NCBI RefSeq assembly: GCF_002813635.1
Contig: NZ_CP016382.1
Span: 1,116,001 to 1,180,000, forward strand
Length of the DNA: 64,000 bases
DNA from: Spiribacter roseus
GTDB lineage: Bacteria > Pseudomonadota > Gammaproteobacteria > Nitrococcales > Nitrococcaceae
Reading direction: 5' to 3'
Of the stretch, positions 55,531 through 64,000 are shown piece after piece. Each line of letters opens with the position of its first letter. The stretch's first letter is position 1. The notes under the pieces were generated by a model. That model was not told where the DNA came from. It was given only the letters and a program-made list of their open reading frames with translations, and made no database searches. A program made the position numbers and the translations under genes.

Positions 55531-55881
55531 ATGATGTTCAATAGCAACAATCGACACGACCATTCCATCAACCTCCGTGAACAGGTTGAGGGACACAACA
55601 CGGGGATCGTCATGCCGGCCATGCCGCCGATGCGTCTGTCCCGGGCCATCGGCCAGTGGCTGCGGGGCCGTCGGCGTCATGCCGCCGCCGATCCGTCCCG
55701 GCTGGACAACCACCTCAAGGCCGATATCGGGATCAGCGCCACCGGCAGGCGCCCGCTGGGCGAGATCGAGCTCACGCGGATCTACTCCCAGCCGCTGGGC
55801 CAGATCCGGCTGAGCCGGCAGGGCGGCGCACCCGCCGAGGCCCATGCGCTCCGTCGACGGGCGCAGGACACGCGTCACTAA
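55531..55881 (+). CDS. DUF1127 domain-containing small protein
   Basis: 116 aa, basic in the middle. Residues 36-70 carry a DUF1127-like pattern (AIGQWLRGRRR, then LDNHLKADIGIS, where the family has L-x-D-I-G-I). DUF1127 proteins are short arginine-rich factors, some shown to bind RNA and influence phosphate and nitrogen responses. GGAGG stands 8 bases before the first ATG. The AT-rich 152-base gap upstream (around 55400-55445) must hold the promoters of this gene and the divergent LysR. Confidence 0.65.
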   Translation: MMFNSNNRHDHSINLREQVEGHNTGIVMPAMPPMRLSRAIGQWLRGRRRHAAADPSRLDNHLKADIGISATGRRPLGEIELTRIYSQPLGQIRLSRQGGAPAEAHALRRRAQDTRH

Positions 55882-55974
55882 GACGCCCCCGATCGTCGAC
55901 ACAACGACCGTCGATGTCGCAGGGCATCGGCGGTCGACTTGTGTCGGGCGCCCGGATCTCCGAGCATTGACGGC

Positions 55975-57261
55975 ATGACACTGAAGCTCCTCGCCGTGGG
56001 TGACCTGCATCTGGGCCGCCGCCCGACGCGCCTGCCCGCCGATCTCGCCGCCCGGGCCGATGACTATTCACCGGCCGAGGCCTGGCGCCGCAGCGTCGAC
56101 CTGGCCATCCACGAGGGCGCCGAAGCCGTCCTGCTCGCCGGGGACGTGGTCGAGTCGCGGCATGACTATTTCGAGGCGCTGCCCCGTCTCCAGACCGGTG
56201 TGGCGGCGCTGGCCCGGGCCGGTATCCAGACCTTCGCGGTCAGCGGCAATCACGACGTCAATATCCTGCCGCCGCTGATTGACCGCGTCCCCGATGCACA
56301 CCTGCTGGGCCGGAATGGCCAATGGGAGTCGGTGCAGCTGGGTGATCCGGGCCACGGCGACTCCGCCACTCTCTGGGGCTGGTCCTTCCCTGCCGAGCGC
56401 GTCCGTCACAATCCCCTGACCCAGCTGCCGGATGACCGGGGGACCGGACTTCGCCTGGGCCTGCTGCACTGTGACCGCGATCAGGCGGACAGTCCCTACG
56501 CACCGGTCACCGGCGAGACCCTGCGCGATGCCCGCTTTGATGCCTGGCTGCTCGGTCATATCCATCAGCCCGACGGGCTCAATGTCGACAACGCCAGCGG
56601 CTATCTGGGGACGGTGGTGGGTCTGGACGCCGGTGAACCGGGTGCGCGCGGGCCCTGGCTGATCGAGGTTGCCGACGGCCGTATACAGCGTTTCGAGCAA
56701 CGTCCGCTGGCCCCGCTTCGCTGGGAGCGTATCGACATCGACATTGGCGGCGCGGCCGGCGAGGCCGATGTCGTTCAGCGACTCGACGCGCGGCTCGAAG
56801 CGCTCGCCCGTGCGCTCGACAGGGCCGATGATCGCCCCGATCTGGTCGGGTTACGGCTGCGTTTCATCGGCGACTGCGATCTCGTCGAGACCGATATCAC
56901 CCCCGCCGTCCCACAGACCGATCACAGCATGGAGCTGCCGGGCCTGGACGGCACCATCCGGTGGTTCGTCGAATCCTGGCGGATCGACACCCGGCCGGTC
57001 ACACCGCTCAGCCGCCTCGCGGAGCGCGATGACCAGCCCGGCCTGCTGGCGAGACGCCTGTTGGTGCTCGAGCGCGACGCCACCGACGCCGACCGGGCCG
57101 CCCTGCTTGAAGCCGCCGACCGGCACCTGCAGAGCATGCCGGGTCATGCGGGCTGGAGTCAGCTGCCCGGGCCATGGCCCGACCGGCAGAGGCTTGCCGA
57201 CTGGCTGCGTGAAAGCGGCCAGAACGCCCTCCGCGCCATGCTCGCTCAGGAGCGTGACTGA
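55975..57261 (+). CDS. SbcD/YhaO-like DNA repair exonuclease
   Basis: A 428-aa metallophosphoesterase of the Mre11/SbcD group. Motifs in order: DLHLG at residues 9-13, GDVVES near 56, GNHD near 87 and GHIHQP near 195, which form the two-metal centre. The C-terminal part is longer than the nuclease core. Start ATG 55975. The stop TGA shares its last base with the ATG of the ATPase partner. Together they resemble the YhaO/YhaN pair first known from Firmicutes. Confidence 0.82.
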   Translation: MTLKLLAVGDLHLGRRPTRLPADLAARADDYSPAEAWRRSVDLAIHEGAEAVLLAGDVVESRHDYFEALPRLQTGVAALARAGIQTFAVSGNHDVNILPPLIDRVPDAHLLGRNGQWESVQLGDPGHGDSATLWGWSFPAERVRHNPLTQLPDDRGTGLRLGLLHCDRDQADSPYAPVTGETLRDARFDAWLLGHIHQPDGLNVDNASGYLGTVVGLDAGEPGARGPWLIEVADGRIQRFEQRPLAPLRWERIDIDIGGAAGEADVVQRLDARLEALARALDRADDRPDLVGLRLRFIGDCDLVETDITPAVPQTDHSMELPGLDGTIRWFVESWRIDTRPVTPLSRLAERDDQPGLLARRLLVLERDATDADRAALLEAADRHLQSMPGHAGWSQLPGPWPDRQRLADWLRESGQNALRAMLAQERD

Positions 57262-60200
57262 TGCGGCTGACCCGGCTGGATATTGAGCAGCTCCCGGGCG
57301 TCGATCCGATCCGGATCACCGATCTGGCCCCCGGCACCAACTTTATCCTTGGGCCGAACGCCATCGGCAAGAGCAGCCTGATCCGTGCGCTGCACTATCT
57401 GCTCGCGGAGGCCCGCCGGACCGATCCGCCTGCCCTCAGGCTGCGGGCCGCGTTTGTTGATGCCACTCATCACTGGAGCGTCGAGCGCGATGGGCCCAAC
57501 CAGCGCTGGTTCTGCGACGGCGAGGCAGGCGAGCCGCCGCGCCTGCCCGCCGCCGACGCCCTGGGCAGCTACTGGTTGCGCGCCGAAACCCTGATCTCAC
57601 CCGACGAGGACGACGACCTGGCCCTTGAGCAGCGCTTTCGGGCCGCCCTCGCCGGGGGCATCGATCTGGCTCAGGTGCGGCGCGAGGCCAATCTGCAGGT
57701 CCCGGGGTTTCCCAAGAACCAGCGTCGCGACTGGCAGGCGGCGATCAAGCACCGCGAAGCGACGGAATCCCACTACCGCCAGCTCGAGCAGCAGCGCCAC
57801 GGCCGGGCGGAGCGGGCCGAGCGCCTCGCCGCCGCCCGCGAGGCCCAGGCAACCCTCGAGCGCTTCGGCCAGTGCCAGCAGCTCCGGGAAGCGGTGGATC
57901 AAAGGCGGGCGCTGGAGAGCCACCAGGCCGGTTTTCCGCCGGTCCTCCAGGCACTGACGGGCGACGAGGGGGCGGCGGTCGATGGCTATGATCAGGCCAT
58001 CGCCGCCCGCCACGAGCAGCTGCATGATGTCGAGCGTCGGCGCCGCGATCAGGATGCCGCCCTGGCGGCCACGGGGCTCGCGGAATCACGGCCCGAGCGG
58101 GCGCTCATCAGCGACGCCCGCTACCGGCTGGAGGGCCTGCGAACGGCGGAACAGGACCGGCGCCACGCGGCCGAAAACCAGGCGGTGGCGGCGGCCACGT
58201 TAACCCACTCCTGTGAGGCACTGGGTGCCCCGGTGGATTCACCCCCCGCGCTCGCCCCAGCATCTGTCGATGTCATCGGCGAGACGTTGCGCCGCTATCA
58301 TGATGCCCGCAACCGGGAGGATCATGACGAACCCTCCGGGCAGAGCGCGCGACGGGGGACGCGGGGATTATTCGCGGTTGCCATTCTCAGCGCCCTGATG
58401 GTTGCCGTCGCCGGGGCGCTGGCTGCGGCACCGATTCCTCTGATCGGCGGGTTTCTTGCCGCCGCGGCGGCGGCAGCCGCCGGATGGCAGTCACGCCCTG
58501 AGCCCACCGCCCGCGACACGGCCCGTGCCGAGGCAACGGCGCAGGCCCGCAGCGCCCTGGAAACCGCCCTGGCCGATGCCGGGCTCGAGGGCCTCGATTA
58601 TCGGGATCTGGGGCTTGCACGATTCCTCGACCTGGTACGCGACTGTCACCGCGCCCGCGGTGAGCACGAGCGCGAGTCGGCCCGCGTGGCCGAACGGGAA
58701 CAGCGGGTCGTCAGCCAACAGGCCTCGCTCCAGCGCCTGCTCGCGCCGTGGGTCGCCGAGCCCGGGGATGACGCCGAGGCCGTGCATAGCACACTGGAGA
58801 GCCTCGACGGGCGTCTCGATCGGGCCCGCGAATGCCAGCGCAGCCTCGATGAGCTGGCGCGCGAGCAGGAGCGGCTGCAGAGCGAGCTGGACGAACGCCT
58901 AACAGCCCGGGCTGAGATCTATCGGCGCGCGGACGTCGAAGTGGGTGACCGTGCCGGACTGGCGGCGCGGCTCGAGGCCCATGAACGCTACATACAGACC
59001 CGCCGGGACCTGGATCAGGCGCAATTGCTGGAGCAGCAGCTGCGGACGCCCCTCGAAGGCTGGCCCGAGCTTATCGAGTGGACCCTGAACGCCGAGGCCG
59101 AGACCATCGCCAGCGCCATCGAGCAGCGTCGCGAGACGGCGGCCCAACTCGAAACCCTGAGCCGCGAGATCGCCGACCTGGATGCCAGCCTCGAGCAGGC
59201 CGGCAGTGACAGGGCCCTCGCCCGCGCCCTCGCCGATGAACAGGCCCTGGCGGATGCCCTGCAGCGCCAGCGCGACCATTACCTGCAGACCCAGCTCGGC
59301 GACTGGCTGCTGCGCGACATCGAGGCCGACTACCGCAAACGCCACGAGCCGGGACTGCTGCGCGACGCCCGCGAGCGATTCGAGGCGTTCACCCATCACC
59401 AGTGGTCATTCGAGCTGGACAGTCACTATCAGGCGATGGCCCGGGATCTGCGCAACGATCGCCGCCACCCGCTGACCGCCCTTTCCTCGGGGACCCGAAT
59501 GCAGCTGCTGCTGGCGGCAAGGGTGGCCTGGGCCCGCGACCAGGAGGGCAGCGGCCCCACCCTGCCTCTGGTGCTCGACGAGGCACTGACCCATACCGAT
59601 GCGCGACGCTTCGCCGCCGTGGCCGACAACCTCGAGTCCATGGCCCGGGAGGAGGACCGCCAGATCCTCTATCTGACTGCGCGTGCCGATGATCTGGCCC
59701 TGTGGGAGGCGAGCGTCGAGCCGGCACCGCATCGCATCGATCTGGGGGCCCTGCGCCAGGCGACTGACCGCGCCCCGACGGCGCTGCCCACGGTCGACCT
59801 CCCCCGGGTACCGGCCCCCGAGGGCCAAAGCGCGGAGGCCTACGGTGAGCGGATCGCCGTCCCGGCGGTCGACCCGCTTGCCGATGCCGGGGCGATTCAT
59901 CTCTTTCACCTGCTGCGCGACGACCTCGATGGCCTGCACACCCTGATGGAGCGCTGGCAGCTTGCCACCCTGGGGCCGCTGGCCACCTGGCTTGCAACCC
60001 CCGCCGGCGCGCAGGCCAGCCAGACCATCGCAGCGGGCCCCAGCCTGGGCGAGCGGATCAGCATTGCCCGGGCCTGGCATTCCCTGGCCCGGGAAGGGCG
60101 GTCTTTTCCCGTGGATGGAGCGGCCATCGAGGCGTCAGACGTTTTCAGCGACACGATGAAACAGCGGGTCACCGATCAGGCGAACCAGCACAACGGCGAC

Positions 60201-60434
60201 CCGGTCGCCCTGCTCGCGGCGCTCCGCGGTAAAGCCGTCAAGCGGCTGAGTCCGTCGCTGATCGAGGCCTTTGAGGAATGGCTGCAGGCCAACGGCTATC
60301 TCGACCCTCGCCCACAACTGGATTCGGCGGGACTGACGCGGCGCCTGCTCGACGGGCTGGGACATCAGGCCGACCCGCGGCGCATTCAGACGATCAGCGC
60401 ATGGCTGGCTGCCGGCACGGACGGCCTCGTATGA
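57261..60434 (+). CDS. SbcC/YhaN-like SMC-type ATPase
   Basis: A 1057-aa Rad50/SMC-like protein. Walker [10 protein letters not shown] is at residues 31-39, followed by long Glu/Arg/Ala-rich coiled coil, a hydrophobic hairpin near residues 370-410 (two membrane-like stretches, as in YhaN), more coiled coil, then signature [18 protein letters not shown] near 741 and Walker [12 protein letters not shown] near 769. A further 250 residues follow the ATPase C-half, not explained by YhaN. It pairs with the nuclease just upstream; probable role is DNA end processing or repair at the membrane. Confidence 0.8.
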   Translation: MRLTRLDIEQLPGVDPIRITDLAPGTNFILGPNAIGKSSLIRALHYLLAEARRTDPPALRLRAAFVDATHHWSVERDGPNQRWFCDGEAGEPPRLPAADALGSYWLRAETLISPDEDDDLALEQRFRAALAGGIDLAQVRREANLQVPGFPKNQRRDWQAAIKHREATESHYRQLEQQRHGRAERAERLAAAREAQATLERFGQCQQLREAVDQRRALESHQAGFPPVLQALTGDEGAAVDGYDQAIAARHEQLHDVERRRRDQDAALAATGLAESRPERALISDARYRLEGLRTAEQDRRHAAENQAVAAATLTHSCEALGAPVDSPPALAPASVDVIGETLRRYHDARNREDHDEPSGQSARRGTRGLFAVAILSALMVAVAGALAAAPIPLIGGFLAAAAAAAAGWQSRPEPTARDTARAEATAQARSALETALADAGLEGLDYRDLGLARFLDLVRDCHRARGEHERESARVAEREQRVVSQQASLQRLLAPWVAEPGDDAEAVHSTLESLDGRLDRARECQRSLDELAREQERLQSELDERLTARAEIYRRADVEVGDRAGLAARLEAHERYIQTRRDLDQAQLLEQQLRTPLEGWPELIEWTLNAEAETIASAIEQRRETAAQLETLSREIADLDASLEQAGSDRALARALADEQALADALQRQRDHYLQTQLGDWLLRDIEADYRKRHEPGLLRDARERFEAFTHHQWSFELDSHYQAMARDLRNDRRHPLTALSSGTRMQLLLAARVAWARDQEGSGPTLPLVLDEALTHTDARRFAAVADNLESMAREEDRQILYLTARADDLALWEASVEPAPHRIDLGALRQATDRAPTALPTVDLPRVPAPEGQSAEAYGERIAVPAVDPLADAGAIHLFHLLRDDLDGLHTLMERWQLATLGPLATWLATPAGAQASQTIAAGPSLGERISIARAWHSLAREGRSFPVDGAAIEASDVFSDTMKQRVTDQANQHNGDPVALLAALRGKAVKRLSPSLIEAFEEWLQANGYLDPRPQLDSAGLTRRLLDGLGHQADPRRIQTISAWLAAGTDGLV

Positions 60435-60441
60435 TACGGGG

Positions 60442-63048
60442 ATGAATCAGTCACCCCGCCACACCCCCATGATGCAGCAGTTCCTCCGGATCAAGGCGGA
60501 ACACCCGGATATCCTCCTGTTCTACCGCATGGGCGACTTCTACGAGCTTTTCTATGAGGACGCCCGTCGCGCCTCGGAACTGCTTGACATCACCCTGACC
60601 CAGCGCGGTGAATCGGCCGGTGAGCCGATTCCCATGGCCGGCGTCCCGGTCCACAGCTACGAGGGGTATCTCGCCCGGCTACTCGCCCGGGGCGAGTCTG
60701 TAGCGATCTGCGAACAGATTGGTGACCCGGCGCTCGCCAAAGGACCCGTCGAGCGTCAGGTAGTGCGCGTGGTGACGCCCGGCACGGTCACCGACGAGGC
60801 GCTGCTGGAAGACCGGCGCAGCAACCTGCTGACGGCCATCGCCCGCGATGGCGACGACTGGGGCCTGGCAAGCCTGGAACTGGCAGCGGGTCGATATACG
60901 GTCAGCGAGGGCCACGGCGAGGCCGGACTGAGCGCGGAACTCGAACGGCTCGCGCCCCGCGAGGTCCTGATTGCCGAGTCCGCCGAGCCGCCGGTGGTGC
61001 CCGATCAGCCGGCCGGGGTCACCCGGCGCCCGCCCTGGCATTTCGAGCGCGAGGCCAGTGAACGCCTGCTGACCCGCCATTTTGGCACGCGCGACCTGAG
61101 CGGCTTTGGCGTGGATTCAATGCCCCTGGCGATCGCCGCGGCCGGGGCGCTTCTCCAGTACGTGTCCGACACCCAGCGCTCGGCACTGCCGCATATCCGC
61201 GAACTGCGCGTCGAACCCACCGATGCGGCCATCACCATTGATGCGGCCAGTCGCCGCAACCTCGAGCTTGAAACCAATCTGGGTGGCGGCAGCGATCACA
61301 CCCTGGCGGCTGTGCTTGATACCACCGTCACCGCCATGGGCAGTCGCACCCTGCGGCGCTGGATCAATCGCCCACTGCGCGACCAGGCGGCGCTGCGGGC
61401 CCGGCAATCGGCCATCGCCGCGCTCATCCACCACGACCCCACCGAGCTGCGCGAGACGCTGCGGCGGTGCGCCGATGTTGAGCGGATCAGTGCGCGGATC
61501 GGCATGGGATCCGCCCGGCCGCGGGATCTGACCGGCCTGCGCGACACGCTTGCCGAGCTGCCCGAGCTGGCCGCGGTGCTCGATTGCCACGACGAGCCAC
61601 GCCTGATGACGCTGGCCCGCGATGCCGCCCCGCAAGCGGGTCCCGCCGACGCCCTGGATCGCGCCCTTGTCACCCAGCCGCCGGTCGTGATCCGGGACGG
61701 CGGCGTGATCGCCGATGGCTATGACGCGATGCTCGATGAACTGCGCGACCTGTCGCGCAACGCCGATGACTACCTCGCCGACCTCGAGACCCGCGAGCGT
61801 GATGCCACCGGCCTGAGTTCGCTGAAGGTCAGTTTCAACCGGGTCCATGGCTACTACATCGAGATCAGTCGCAGCCAGAGCGATCAGGCGCCCAGCCGAT
61901 ATACCCGGCGCCAGACCCTCAAGAGCACCGAGCGCTACATCACCCCTGAGCTCAAGGGCTTCGAAGACAAGGTGCTCTCGGCACGTGAGCGGGCGCTGGC
62001 GCGGGAGAAGGCGCTCTATGAATCACTGGTTCAGTGGCTGGGCTCGCACCTGGCGGCGCTCATGGACCTGGCGGCGGCGCTGGCGGAACTCGACACCCTG
62101 GCCACGCTGGCCGAACGCGCCGACAGCCTCGGCTATGTCCAGCCCCGGCTTGGTGAGACCCCCGGGATCCGCCTGCGGGGCGGCCGCCATCCGGTCGTGG
62201 AGCGCAGCACCGGGCAACCCTTCATCCCCAACGACATCGACCTGGATGATCAACGACGGATGCTGGTGATTACCGGGCCCAACATGGGCGGCAAATCCAC
62301 CTACATGCGCCAGGTCGCGCTGATCACCCTGATGGCGCATATCGGCAGCTTCGTGCCGGCGACCGAGGCCGCATTCGGGCCCATCGACCGGATCTTCACC
62401 CGCATCGGCGCCTCGGACGATCTGGCCGGCGGCCGCTCGACGTTTATGGTCGAAATGACCGAGACCGCCAACATTCTGCGCAATGCCACCCGTGAGAGCC
62501 TGGTCCTGCTCGATGAGATCGGCCGTGGCACCAGCACCTTCGACGGTCTGGCCCTGGCCTGGGCGACTGCCGAAGCGCTCTGCGAGCGGATCCGGGCCTT
62601 CAGCCTGTTCGCCACCCATTATTTCGAGATGACCACCCTGCCCGAACACTCGCCCGGCGCGGCGAATGTGCATCTCGAGGCGGTGGAACACGGTGAGCGG
62701 ATCGTGTTTCTGCACAGCGTGCGGGAAGGGCCGGCCAATCAAAGCTACGGCCTGCAGGTGGCGGCGCTCGCCGGCGTGCCCGATGCGGTCCTGCAGACGG
62801 CCCGGGACAAGCTGACACGGCTCGAGGCCAGTGAACCGGCGGTCCCGCAGCTCTCGCTGTTCGGTGAAACATCCGGGCCGCCGGTTCCGCCCCCGGATCC
62901 CGACCCGCCGGCGAGCGCCGTGCGGGCCCGGCTCGAGGCGCTGAACCCCGACGACCTGACACCGCGCCAGGCCCACGATCTGCTCTACGAGCTGCGCGAA
63001 CAGATTGAGGCGAACGAATCCGCCCCCACCCAACCCCGGCGCCCGTAG
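60442..63048 (+). CDS. mutS: DNA mismatch repair protein MutS
   Basis: An 868-aa MutS. The mismatch-binding Phe-x-Glu is visible in [11 protein letters not shown] (about residues 33-43), the core and clamp domains follow, and Walker [14 protein letters not shown] lies at about 612-624, with the ST motif ([15 protein letters not shown]) and Walker [13 protein letters not shown]. The C-terminal dimerisation tail is preserved. It starts 7 bases after the ATPase gene; that tight spacing suggests read-through from the nuclease-ATPase pair. Confidence 0.96.
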   Translation: MNQSPRHTPMMQQFLRIKAEHPDILLFYRMGDFYELFYEDARRASELLDITLTQRGESAGEPIPMAGVPVHSYEGYLARLLARGESVAICEQIGDPALAKGPVERQVVRVVTPGTVTDEALLEDRRSNLLTAIARDGDDWGLASLELAAGRYTVSEGHGEAGLSAELERLAPREVLIAESAEPPVVPDQPAGVTRRPPWHFEREASERLLTRHFGTRDLSGFGVDSMPLAIAAAGALLQYVSDTQRSALPHIRELRVEPTDAAITIDAASRRNLELETNLGGGSDHTLAAVLDTTVTAMGSRTLRRWINRPLRDQAALRARQSAIAALIHHDPTELRETLRRCADVERISARIGMGSARPRDLTGLRDTLAELPELAAVLDCHDEPRLMTLARDAAPQAGPADALDRALVTQPPVVIRDGGVIADGYDAMLDELRDLSRNADDYLADLETRERDATGLSSLKVSFNRVHGYYIEISRSQSDQAPSRYTRRQTLKSTERYITPELKGFEDKVLSARERALAREKALYESLVQWLGSHLAALMDLAAALAELDTLATLAERADSLGYVQPRLGETPGIRLRGGRHPVVERSTGQPFIPNDIDLDDQRRMLVITGPNMGGKSTYMRQVALITLMAHIGSFVPATEAAFGPIDRIFTRIGASDDLAGGRSTFMVEMTETANILRNATRESLVLLDEIGRGTSTFDGLALAWATAEALCERIRAFSLFATHYFEMTTLPEHSPGAANVHLEAVEHGERIVFLHSVREGPANQSYGLQVAALAGVPDAVLQTARDKLTRLEASEPAVPQLSLFGETSGPPVPPPDPDPPASAVRARLEALNPDDLTPRQAHDLLYELREQIEANESAPTQPRRP

Positions 63049-63114
63049 GTTGATGCCACCCGGCAGCGGCCCTAGCATCCGGGGGCATCGATTGATCACC
63101 GACCGGAGAGAACC

Positions 63115-63438
63115 ATGACGTACGTCGTCACCGACAACTGCATCAAGTGCAAATACACCGACTGCGTGGAAGTCTGCCCGGTGGACTGCTTCCACGAGGG
63201 CCCCAACTTTCTCGCCATCGATCCCGATGAGTGCATCGACTGCACGCTCTGCGAGCCCGAATGCCCGGCCGAGGCGATCTATTCAGAGGACGACCTGCCC
63301 AACGAGATGGTGCATTTTCTGGACCTGAATGCCGATCTGGCGCAGAAGTGGCCGGTGATCACCGAAATGAAGGAAGCGCCGGCGGATGCCGAGCAATGGG
63401 ACGGCGTTCCCAATAAGCTCGAGCACCTCGAGCGCTAG
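63115..63438 (+). CDS. fdxA: 7Fe ferredoxin FdxA
   Basis: A 107-aa ferredoxin of the Azotobacter FdI type. Cysteines at 9, 12, 17, 21, 25, 40, 43, 46 and 50 give the pattern for one [3Fe-4S] and one [4Fe-4S] cluster (Cys25 being the free-cysteine position), followed by the usual C-terminal extension. GGAGAG lies before the ATG. mutS-fdxA adjacency is common in gammaproteobacteria. Its stop directly abuts that of the convergent xerD. Confidence 0.93.
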   Translation: MTYVVTDNCIKCKYTDCVEVCPVDCFHEGPNFLAIDPDECIDCTLCEPECPAEAIYSEDDLPNEMVHFLDLNADLAQKWPVITEMKEAPADAEQWDGVPNKLEHLER

Positions 63439-64000
63439 CTAGCCACGCGGATGATGCGCCGCGTGCAGGGCCTGTAACCGGGCCTGGGCCACGTGGGTGT
63501 AGATCTGCGTGGTCGACAGGTCGCTATGGCCGAGCAGCAGCTGCACCGCCCGCAGGTCGGCGCCATGATTGAGCAGATGGGTGGCGAACGAATGGCGGAG
63601 CGTATGCGGTGACAGCGGTTGGTGAATGCCCGCCGTGCGGGCATGATCGCGCACCCGGTACCAGAAAGCCTGACGGGTCATCCCTTGACCCCGTTGGGTG
63701 ACGAACACGGATGACGCGCCCGCGGCCCGGGTGACCGCCGCACGGCCATCCGCCAGATACTGTTCAAGGGCGGCGAGTGCCGTCTCACCCAAGGGTACCA
63801 GGCGCTCCCGGCCGCCCTTACCCGTCACCCGGACCACACCCTGCCGGCGATTGATCTGATCGAGTCGCAGCCCGACCAGTTCCGAGACCCGCAACCCGGT
63901 GGCGTACAACAGCTCGAGCATGGCCCGGTCGCGCAGCCCGAGGAACGAATCGGTGTCGGGCGCCTCCAGCAGGCGCTCCACCTCCGCCTCGGTGAGGGAT
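63439..64000 (-). CDS. xerD: Site-specific tyrosine recombinase XerD (C-terminal part, runs off right edge)
   Basis: About 187 C-terminal residues of a tyrosine recombinase. Catalytic residues in order: Arg in ATGLRVSE, Lys in TGKGGRERL, His-x-x-Arg in HTLRHSF, His in LGHSDLST and the nucleophile Tyr in TQIYTHV; the end HHPRG is typical of XerD. XerD with XerC resolves chromosome dimers at dif. The N-terminal portion lies beyond base 64000. The absence of mobile-element genes around it supports the housekeeping identity. Confidence 0.92.
   Translation of the reverse strand, partial: SLTEAEVERLLEAPDTDSFLGLRDRAMLELLYATGLRVSELVGLRLDQINRRQGVVRVTGKGGRERLVPLGETALAALEQYLADGRAAVTRAAGASSVFVTQRGQGMTRQAFWYRVRDHARTAGIHQPLSPHTLRHSFATHLLNHGADLRAVQLLLGHSDLSTTQIYTHVAQARLQALHAAHHPRG

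Noticed and set aside
62023..63195. A 390-codon minus-strand frame
   Set aside because: Antisense to mutS and the start of fdxA; no motifs, while both plus-strand genes are certain.

Overview
The window looks like a piece of a high-GC gammaproteobacterial chromosome. The housekeeping set (hrpA, thrH, cysB, recR/ybaB/dnaX with an SRP RNA, lon, gltX, mutS, fdxA, xerD) and the CCA-encoding tRNA genes are of gammaproteobacterial type. A BCCT osmolyte carrier, an opgH-type glucan synthase and the tetrathionate respiration locus would suit a salt-adapted, facultatively anaerobic Ectothiorhodospiraceae-like organism. That placement is inference; there is no rRNA in the window.

Layout. 1-9 kb: the 5' part of hrpA, a phosphoesterase and thrH (minus strand); yccA; cysB followed by a cNMP/CBS/DUF294 signalling protein and a DnaQ-like exonuclease; then uspA and a BCCT carrier. 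9-23.8 kb: recR, ybaB, dnaX and ffs; a chromate transporter; a UbiH-type monooxygenase; a membrane alkaline-phosphatase-superfamily protein divergent from opgH; lon; trpB2; a small wHTH gene; tRNA-Glu, tRNA-Ala and gltX; and a tRNA-Val with a clean sigma-70 promoter.

23.97-42.08 kb is a block of clearly lower GC, starting right after tRNA-Val. Hand-counted lines are about 50-53% G+C, against about 70% in the surroundings. It is a nearly complete quinoprotein module: two M16 peptidases, pqqABCDE, an S9 peptidase and an OsmC protein behind an AcoR-like sigma-54 activator, a lone ABC-type permease, an ABC exporter-like operon with two solute-binding proteins, a PQQ dehydrogenase with the Asp-x-Asp signature of lanthanide enzymes, and a Rieske protein in place of the usual cytochrome c. 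Three near-consensus sigma-54 promoters lie in front of pqqA, the Rieske/dehydrogenase operon and the lone permease. Two of them share an upstream 10-mer, GTGTGTCACA. I regard this as the most interesting system in the window: a self-contained, probably acquired, sigma-54-controlled and possibly lanthanide-dependent alcohol-oxidation island with an unusual electron acceptor.

42.08-53.4 kb: tetrathionate reductase (ttrBCA, minus strand) faces away from a molybdenum-cofactor operon (yqeC-mobA-moeA), which is followed by tas and the ttrSR two-component genes. Tetrathionate reductase needs a bis-MGD cofactor, so the two halves fit one anaerobic respiratory function. 53.4-64 kb: an outer-membrane beta-barrel-like protein, a LysR regulator divergent from a DUF1127 protein, a YhaO/YhaN-type nuclease-ATPase pair, mutS, fdxA, and xerD running off the right edge.

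No CRISPR array, insertion sequence, integrase or rRNA operon was found.
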